Assembly: GCA_022450665.1 (NCBI GenBank)
Contig: JAKUPQ010000001.1
Coordinates: forward strand, 65,272 to 105,109
DNA length: 39,838 nucleotides
From: Alphaproteobacteria bacterium
Lineage (GTDB): Bacteria; Pseudomonadota; Alphaproteobacteria; Rickettsiales; VGDC01
Direction of reading: 5' to 3'
Shown here in pieces: positions 35,093-39,838 of the stretch. The stretch's first letter is position 1. Each line of letters starts with the position of its first letter. Below the pieces are notes generated by a model. The model ran no database searches. It worked only from the letters and a program-made list of their open reading frames with translations, and was not told where the DNA came from. The position numbers and the translations under genes were made by a program.

Positions 35093-36501
35093 TACATATG
35101 AATGACTTTGCCGTATGCATCCAGCACCGACTCATGCATCATTTCGCTCAGAGTTGGGTGTGGGAATACGGTATGCATCAACTCGGCCTCGGTACTTTCT
35201 AATGTGCGCGCTATGGTGTAGCCCTGAATCATCTCGGTCACTTCCGCGCCAATCATGTGTGCGCCCAACAATTGGCCGGTTTTTGCATCAAATACGGTTT
35301 TTACCATACCTTCCGGCTCGCCCAATGCAATGGCCTTACCGTTGCCAATAAACTGGAAGCGACCAACTTTTACATCATGGCCTTTGGCTTTGGCGGCTTT
35401 TTCAGTCAGGCCAACGCTTGCCACTTGTGGGCGGGTGTAGGTACATCCGGGTACGTTGGTCATGTCCATTGCATGCACGCCTTCCACGCCAGCGATATGT
35501 TCAACACATAACACACCTTCATGGCTGGCTTTATGCGCTAGCCATGGCGGCCCTGCAATATCGCCAATGGCATAGACACCCGGCTCGCCGGTTTCGCAGA
35601 ATTCGTTGATAACCACATGGGTTTTTTCCACTTTCACCTTAGTGCCTTCAAGGCCAAGATTCTCTACATTACCCACAATACCTACCGCAGAAATAACGCG
35701 GTCTACGGTAATTTCGCTGGTTTTGCCTTTGGCGTCTTCGAGTGTGGCAGTTACCGAATCTTTAGCACGTTTGAGGTTTTTCACCTGTGTGGTGGTATGA
35801 ATTTTCATGCCTTGTTTTTCAAACTGCTTACGGGCGAATTTGCTTATTTCTTCGTCTTCTACGGGCAAAATCTGATCCATCACTTCCACAAGCGTCACCT
35901 CAGAACCCATGTTCAAATAGAAGCTCGCAAACTCAGTGCCGATAGCGCCGGAGCCAATCACCAACAGCTTTTTGGGCATGGCTTCAGGCACGAGGGCGTT
36001 TTTGTAGTTCCACACCAGTTTTCCATCTGCCTCTAGGCCGGGCAATTCGCGGGCGCGGGCGCCTGTGGCGAGAATAATATGTTTGGCGGTAATTTCAGCT
36101 ATGCGCTTGCCATCTTTGTCATCCACACCCACCTTGCCTTTGCCAGCTATTTTGCCAGAGCCGTCAATCACGGTGACTTTGTTCTTTTTCATTAGCATAT
36201 GAATGCCTTTGACCAATTGCGCCGAAACATCGCGTGAGCGCTGCACCACTTTTTTGAAGTCAAATTTGATGTCTTTTGCCGAAAAGCCATACTCATCTAG
36301 TGAATGCAGCAAATGATTGATTTCGCTAGAGCGCAACAACGCCTTGGTAGGAATACATCCCCAGTTAAGGCAGATTCCGCCCATATGCTCGCGTTCCACT
36401 ACAGCGGCTTTCAGCCCCAGTTGCGATGCACGAATTGCCGCCACATAACCACCCGGCCCACCGCCGATGATAACTACGTCAAAGCTTTGCTGTTCTGCCA
36501 T
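35092..36501 (-). CDS. lpdA: Dihydrolipoamide dehydrogenase (E3)
   Basis: FAD enzyme that reoxidises the dihydrolipoyl arm of pyruvate (and 2-oxoglutarate) dehydrogenase, passing electrons to NAD+. The 469-residue protein has the FAD-binding GGGPGGYVAA, redox disulfide GGICLNWGCIPTKAL, the NAD-binding GSGAIGTEFA and the C-terminal His-Glu pair in HTVFPHPTLSEMMHE. An AGGAGAAG site precedes the ATG. It is separated from pdhC by a small membrane-protein gene. Confidence 0.95.
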   Translation of the reverse strand: MAEQQSFDVVIIGGGPGGYVAAIRASQLGLKAAVVEREHMGGICLNWGCIPTKALLRSSEINHLLHSLDEYGFSAKDIKFDFKKVVQRSRDVSAQLVKGIHMLMKKNKVTVIDGSGKIAGKGKVGVDDKDGKRIAEITAKHIILATGARARELPGLEADGKLVWNYKNALVPEAMPKKLLVIGSGAIGTEFASFYLNMGSEVTLVEVMDQILPVEDEEISKFARKQFEKQGMKIHTTTQVKNLKRAKDSVTATLEDAKGKTSEITVDRVISAVGIVGNVENLGLEGTKVKVEKTHVVINEFCETGEPGVYAIGDIAGPPWLAHKASHEGVLCVEHIAGVEGVHAMDMTNVPGCTYTRPQVASVGLTEKAAKAKGHDVKVGRFQFIGNGKAIALGEPEGMVKTVFDAKTGQLLGAHMIGAEVTEMIQGYTIARTLESTEAELMHTVFPHPTLSEMMHESVLDAYGKVIHM

Positions 36502-36566
36502 GTGTCTTCTCCTGCATTTTTAGGTCGTCTAGCAAATGCCATAATCAGAACAATTGCTTAGTGGGA

Positions 36567-37028
36567 TTACGGTTTTACACTATCAGTATCAGCGTGGATT
36601 GTTTGTGAAGGCCGCTTTTTACTGAAAAGCTTTTCAAATAAAAGTACGAATGCGACAAAAATTGCCATTTTTACGCAGGCTATTATTATCTGAGTCACTG
36701 TGAAAAACCAATACTTAGGATGCATACTCTGTTGCAAAATATTTTCTGTTAAAAAGTTTAGACTCGTAAAAAAAGTGACTTCCAGTACCGATTGCAGAAT
36801 AACAAAACCCAAGCTAAAAGCGAACCTCTTTACCTTGGGAATTTTCTGATTTAATGCCGCTCTAAGCGCAAAAAAAATGATAATCGAACTTGGTAAGGCT
36901 ACAATCCAAGCATAAAAAGAACTTAGTTCATATAATCGCATTACAGGTGAGATTGCGATGTAAGTATTTATAAAGTACACCCAACAGAAGATTATGTAGA
37001 ATATTGCTTTTGCAATTTTTCCGAACAT
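36567..37028 (-). CDS. Small membrane protein of unknown function in the pdh operon
   Basis: 153 residues with about four hydrophobic helices (AIFYIIFCWVYFI; WIVALPSSIIIFFAL; a middle FSLGFVILQSVLEVTFFTS; IIIACVKMAIFVAFVLLF) and a charged, Lys-rich C-terminal tail (SKKRPSQTIHAD). No family is recognised. A strong AAGGAG site lies before the ATG, 11 nt after pdhC. The base composition is AT-richer than pdhC and lpd, which hints at later insertion. A gene of this kind is not normally found between pdhC and lpd. Confidence 0.7.
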   Translation of the reverse strand: MFGKIAKAIFYIIFCWVYFINTYIAISPVMRLYELSSFYAWIVALPSSIIIFFALRAALNQKIPKVKRFAFSLGFVILQSVLEVTFFTSLNFLTENILQQSMHPKYWFFTVTQIIIACVKMAIFVAFVLLFEKLFSKKRPSQTIHADTDSVKP

Positions 37029-37039
37029 ATCTTTCTCCT

Positions 37040-38392
37040 TTAAACCAGCAACAGGCTGGGACTCTCAATATAGTGCTTAAACGCGCTGAGGAACTGGGCG
37101 CCCACTGCCCCGTCCACCACGCGGTGATCGACCGAGAGTGTGCAATCCATCACAGTGGCGGGCTGCATTACGCCGTTTTTCACCACCACGCGCTGCTCAC
37201 CTGCGCCTACAGCCAAAATACAGGCTTGCGGCGGATTCACAATGGCGTTGAAGTTCTTGATGCCAAACATGCCGAGGTTCGAGATGCTGAAGCCACCACC
37301 CTGATATTCTTCGGGTTGCAGTTTGCCTTTGCGAGCGCGGCCAGCGAGGTCTTTCATCTCGTTCGAAATCATAATTACAGATTTTTGGTCGGCATTAGCA
37401 ACGATTGGGGTAATCAAGCCGCCCTCAATCGCCACCGCCACCGAAATATCAATATTATTATATTGATACACTTTATCATCAATCCATGAAGCATTAGCCT
37501 CCGGCACTTTTTTCATCGCTGCTGACACCGCTTTAATGATGAAATCGTTCACCGAAAGCTTAAAAGCAGGCTTGCCGTCTTTGCCAGCATCGGCAGCAGC
37601 TTGGCCGTTGAGCTCTTTGCGCATATCCATGAGCTTGTCGAGGTGACATTCCACATTCAGGTAAAAATGTGGCACCCATTGCTTTGATTCGGTAAGGCGC
37701 TTGGCAATGGTTTTGCGCATTCCGCTTACCGGCACTTCGTAATAATCCGACGGGTTCCGCACGACTTTGGTCATACCTGCGCCAAGCCCCACACCGCTGG
37801 CTTTTGCGTCTAACACATCCTGCGCCACAATACGTCCATTGGGGCCATGGCCGGCAACTTTAGCAAGATCTACCCCTTCTTGTTCGGCAATGCGTTTTGC
37901 CAGAGGGCTGGCGAATACGTTTTCATCTGCACCACGAGCACTTCCTGCTGCTGCGGGTTCGCCTTGAGTGAGATGCGAGGCAATAGCAAATTGCGGTTTC
38001 GCTAATCCGCCGCCCGATTGAGCCGCAGGTTTTGCAGTTTTCTTTTCGCTTTTTTCTTCGGAGTCTTCTTCCAAATCTTCTTCAGCGGCCTCTTCTTTAG
38101 GCGGCTCAACGGATTTAGGTTTATAATCCGCTAAGGCTTTTTTGTCTTCGCCTTCTTCCAAAAGCAATGCGATTGCCTGATTAACTGGAACATTTTCTGC
38201 GCCTTCGTTAATGAGTATTTTTCCCATAACGCCTTCATCAACCGCTTCAACTTCCATGGTCGCCTTATCGGTTTCGATCTCGGCAATGACTTTGCCAGCG
38301 CTGATTTCGTCTCCTTCTTTCACATGCCATTTGGCAAGGGTTCCCTCGGTCATGGTGGGTGAAAGTGCAGGCATGAGAATTTCGATAGGCAT
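37040..38392 (-). CDS. pdhC: Pyruvate dehydrogenase E2, dihydrolipoamide acetyltransferase
   Basis: Core of the PDH complex, moving acetyl groups to CoA. The 450-residue protein has one lipoyl domain with the lipoylated Lys in [12 protein letters not shown], an acidic/Pro-Ala linker, a peripheral subunit-binding domain ([28 protein letters not shown]) and the acetyltransferase domain with [14 protein letters not shown]. One lipoyl domain is usual in Alphaproteobacteria. It is 35 nt after pdhB. Confidence 0.95.
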   Translation of the reverse strand: MPIEILMPALSPTMTEGTLAKWHVKEGDEISAGKVIAEIETDKATMEVEAVDEGVMGKILINEGAENVPVNQAIALLLEEGEDKKALADYKPKSVEPPKEEAAEEDLEEDSEEKSEKKTAKPAAQSGGGLAKPQFAIASHLTQGEPAAAGSARGADENVFASPLAKRIAEQEGVDLAKVAGHGPNGRIVAQDVLDAKASGVGLGAGMTKVVRNPSDYYEVPVSGMRKTIAKRLTESKQWVPHFYLNVECHLDKLMDMRKELNGQAAADAGKDGKPAFKLSVNDFIIKAVSAAMKKVPEANASWIDDKVYQYNNIDISVAVAIEGGLITPIVANADQKSVIMISNEMKDLAGRARKGKLQPEEYQGGGFSISNLGMFGIKNFNAIVNPPQACILAVGAGEQRVVVKNGVMQPATVMDCTLSVDHRVVDGAVGAQFLSAFKHYIESPSLLLV

Positions 38393-38427
38393 GGTAACTT
38401 CCCTTATGATGCTTGATTCATCAAGAC

Positions 38428-39423
38428 TTAGGCGGCTTTTTTGTTGCGGAAGCAGGCTTCCTTGGCGGCTGTGACAATACTGTCTACCTGTGGTAGCGCC
38501 AATTTTTCGAGGTTAGCGGCATAGGGCAATGGCACATCCACACCTGCCACGCGAATGGGCTGGCAATCAAGATAATCGAATGCCTGCTCAACCACTACGG
38601 CAGATATCTCTGCACCCACGCCGTAGCCTGGCCACCCTTCTTCTACCGAAACAATGCGATTCGTCTTTTTCACCGACTCAATAATTGTTTCTGTATCCAA
38701 AGGACGAATGGTGCGTAAATCAATAACTTCGGCATTAATACCTTCTTTTGCAAGGATATCCGCAGCTTTAAGCGCATGGCCAACCATTAAAGAAAATGCA
38801 GTAATGGTAACATCGCTGCCTTCGCGCAACACAGCTGCTTTTCCGATTGGCACCAGATAATCTTCTTCATCCGGCACATCGAAGCTTTGGCCATAGAGCA
38901 TTTCATTTTCTAAAAACACTACCGGATTCGGGTTGCGAATCGCGGATTTAAGCAAGCCTTTTGCTGAAGCTGCATCATAAGGGCAAAGCACAATTAGCCC
39001 TGGCACATGTCCATACCAGCTGGCGAAGCATTGCGAATGCTGTGCACCTACACGGGAAGCCGCACCATTAGGCCCACGAAACACCATTTGGCAGCCAATT
39101 TGTCCGCCAGACATGTAACGGGTTTTTGCGGCAGAATTAATTATGTGATCTATCGCCTGCATAGCAAAATTAAATGTCATGAATTCAACAACAGGCTTTA
39201 GCCCCATCATTGCAGCGCCAACGCCCACACCAGAAAATCCATATTCAGTAATTGGTGTATCAATAATACGCTCAGCACCGAATTCTTGCAGCAAGCCCTG
39301 AGTGACTTTGTAAGCCCCCTGATATTCTGCCACTTCTTCGCCCATTACAAATACATCTGCATCGCGGCGCATTTCTTCGGCCATTGCATCGCGCAGGGCT
39401 TCACGTACGGTTATATTCGCCAT
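38428..39423 (-). CDS. pdhB: Pyruvate dehydrogenase E1 beta subunit
   Basis: 331 residues, with the transketolase pyrimidine-binding domain ([44 protein letters not shown]) and C-terminal domain (EEGWPGYG). Many alphaproteobacterial PdhB proteins have an N-terminal lipoyl domain; this one lacks it and starts directly with [14 protein letters not shown]. An AGGAAAG site precedes the ATG. It forms the E1 heterotetramer with PdhA, 14 nt upstream. Confidence 0.95.
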   Translation of the reverse strand: MANITVREALRDAMAEEMRRDADVFVMGEEVAEYQGAYKVTQGLLQEFGAERIIDTPITEYGFSGVGVGAAMMGLKPVVEFMTFNFAMQAIDHIINSAAKTRYMSGGQIGCQMVFRGPNGAASRVGAQHSQCFASWYGHVPGLIVLCPYDAASAKGLLKSAIRNPNPVVFLENEMLYGQSFDVPDEEDYLVPIGKAAVLREGSDVTITAFSLMVGHALKAADILAKEGINAEVIDLRTIRPLDTETIIESVKKTNRIVSVEEGWPGYGVGAEISAVVVEQAFDYLDCQPIRVAGVDVPLPYAANLEKLALPQVDSIVTAAKEACFRNKKAA

Positions 39424-39437
39424 AATTTCTTTCCTGC

Positions 39438-39838
39438 TTAATATTCTGCCAAAACATCGGTATAAAGCTCGAATGCATCCGGCTCGGGGCTTTCTTTACT
39501 ATACTCCGCCGAAGCATTAACTATTTCTTTGATTTCATTATCAACTTTCTTGATATCTTCTTCTTTGAAATAGCCGCTATCCAAAATTATCTTCTTGATA
39601 CCATCAATAGGATCGCGGGTTTCGCGGAATTGCTCCACCTCCTCGCGAGTACGATATTTTGCGGGATCCGACATAGAGTGGCCGCGATAACGATAAGTTT
39701 TAATTTCTAACAGCATTGGGCCATTGCCTTCGCGCACGTGTTTCACAGCCCGCTCACCCGCTTCGCGAACAGCTAAAACGCTCATGCCATCCACTTGTTC
39801 GCTGGGAATGCCAAATGCCTCGCCACGCTTATAAAAAT
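39438..39838 (-). CDS. pdhA: Pyruvate dehydrogenase E1 alpha subunit, C-terminal part
   Basis: Partial: the gene runs beyond the right edge of the window. The 133 codons present encode the C-terminal part of a TPP-dependent E1 alpha, including KRGEAFGIP, the E1-alpha regulatory-loop-like [21 protein letters not shown], and the final helical region. It is the first gene of the operon on this strand inside the window. Confidence 0.93.
   Translation of the reverse strand, partial: FYKRGEAFGIPSEQVDGMSVLAVREAGERAVKHVREGNGPMLLEIKTYRYRGHSMSDPAKYRTREEVEQFRETRDPIDGIKKIILDSGYFKEEDIKKVDNEIKEIVNASAEYSKESPEPDAFELYTDVLAEY

Noticed and set aside
35617-36036. 139-codon open frame on the plus strand
   Set aside because: Lies wholly antisense to lpdA, which has all family motifs; no ribosome site or homology.
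38396-38425. Short palindrome CTTGATTCATCAAG between pdhC and pdhB
   Set aside because: Weak AT-rich hairpin without a T-run inside a close-packed operon; may be chance.

Overview
This 39.8 kb window is chromosomal, gene-dense DNA, probably from a free-living alphaproteobacterium. The reasons are the gene orders (rlpA-dacC-tmk-holB-metG-tatD-MBL hydrolase; pdhA-pdhB-pdhC-lpd-lipA-COQ10/RatA), the System I cytochrome c maturation genes, and nitrogen-regulated glnB-glnA. The tRNA-His gene keeps a G at -1 and C73. As I recall the literature, the Rhodobacterales/Rhizobiales/Caulobacterales clade has lost these, so the organism likely lies outside that clade. No phage, insertion sequence or CRISPR array was seen, and no gene-free stretch exceeds 300 bases.

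Layout. (1) 30-1286 (-): a glycerol-1-phosphate dehydrogenase-like enzyme. (2) 1367-10116 (+): a long operon going from cell-wall enzymes (MltB, RlpA, a small lipoprotein, a DacC-type carboxypeptidase) to nucleotide, replication and translation genes (tmk, holB, metG), tatD and a PhnP-like hydrolase. (3) 10227-12225 (-): ccmA-ccmB followed by a secreted protein with RTX-like repeats. (4) 12364-15057 (+): aconitase. (5) 15266-18432 (-): a PAS-GGDEF diguanylate cyclase and htpG with a heat-shock-type promoter. (6) 18587-24394 (+): an exported ankyrin protein, a damaged or shortened ccmD, ccmE, ccmF, a J-like protein of mobile-element ancestry, ccmG, ccmH and ccmI. (7) 24400-25286 (-): tRNA-His and a cyclic-nucleotide-binding/FHA protein. 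(8) 25394-27385 (+): glnB-glnA behind a sigma-54 promoter and an NtrC-like site. (9) 27440-29873 (-): a helical protein of unknown function, and the cluster mscL, Cys-rich secreted protein, RDD protein, GNAT. (10) 30021-31289: an OtsB-like HAD phosphatase (+) that runs into a convergent tRNA-Ser (-). (11) 31368-39838 (-): the pyruvate dehydrogenase/lipoate operon (pdhA partial, pdhB, pdhC, membrane protein, lpd, NadR-like kinase, lipA, COQ10/RatA, ABC exporter).

How they work together. The pdh cluster links pyruvate oxidation to lipoate synthesis and, through its extra kinase, possibly to NAD supply; aconitase carries the product onward in the TCA cycle. The ccm genes serve c-type cytochromes and respiration. 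They are split into two loci, and ccmC is not in the window. The glnBA unit is a textbook nitrogen-control module.

No clearly new multi-gene system is evident. The most unusual points are the J-like gene inside the ccm operon, the eroded ccmD with no ccmC beside it, the nucleoside-kinase-like gene fused translationally into the lpd-lipA stretch, and the phosphatase ORF that ends inside a tRNA gene.
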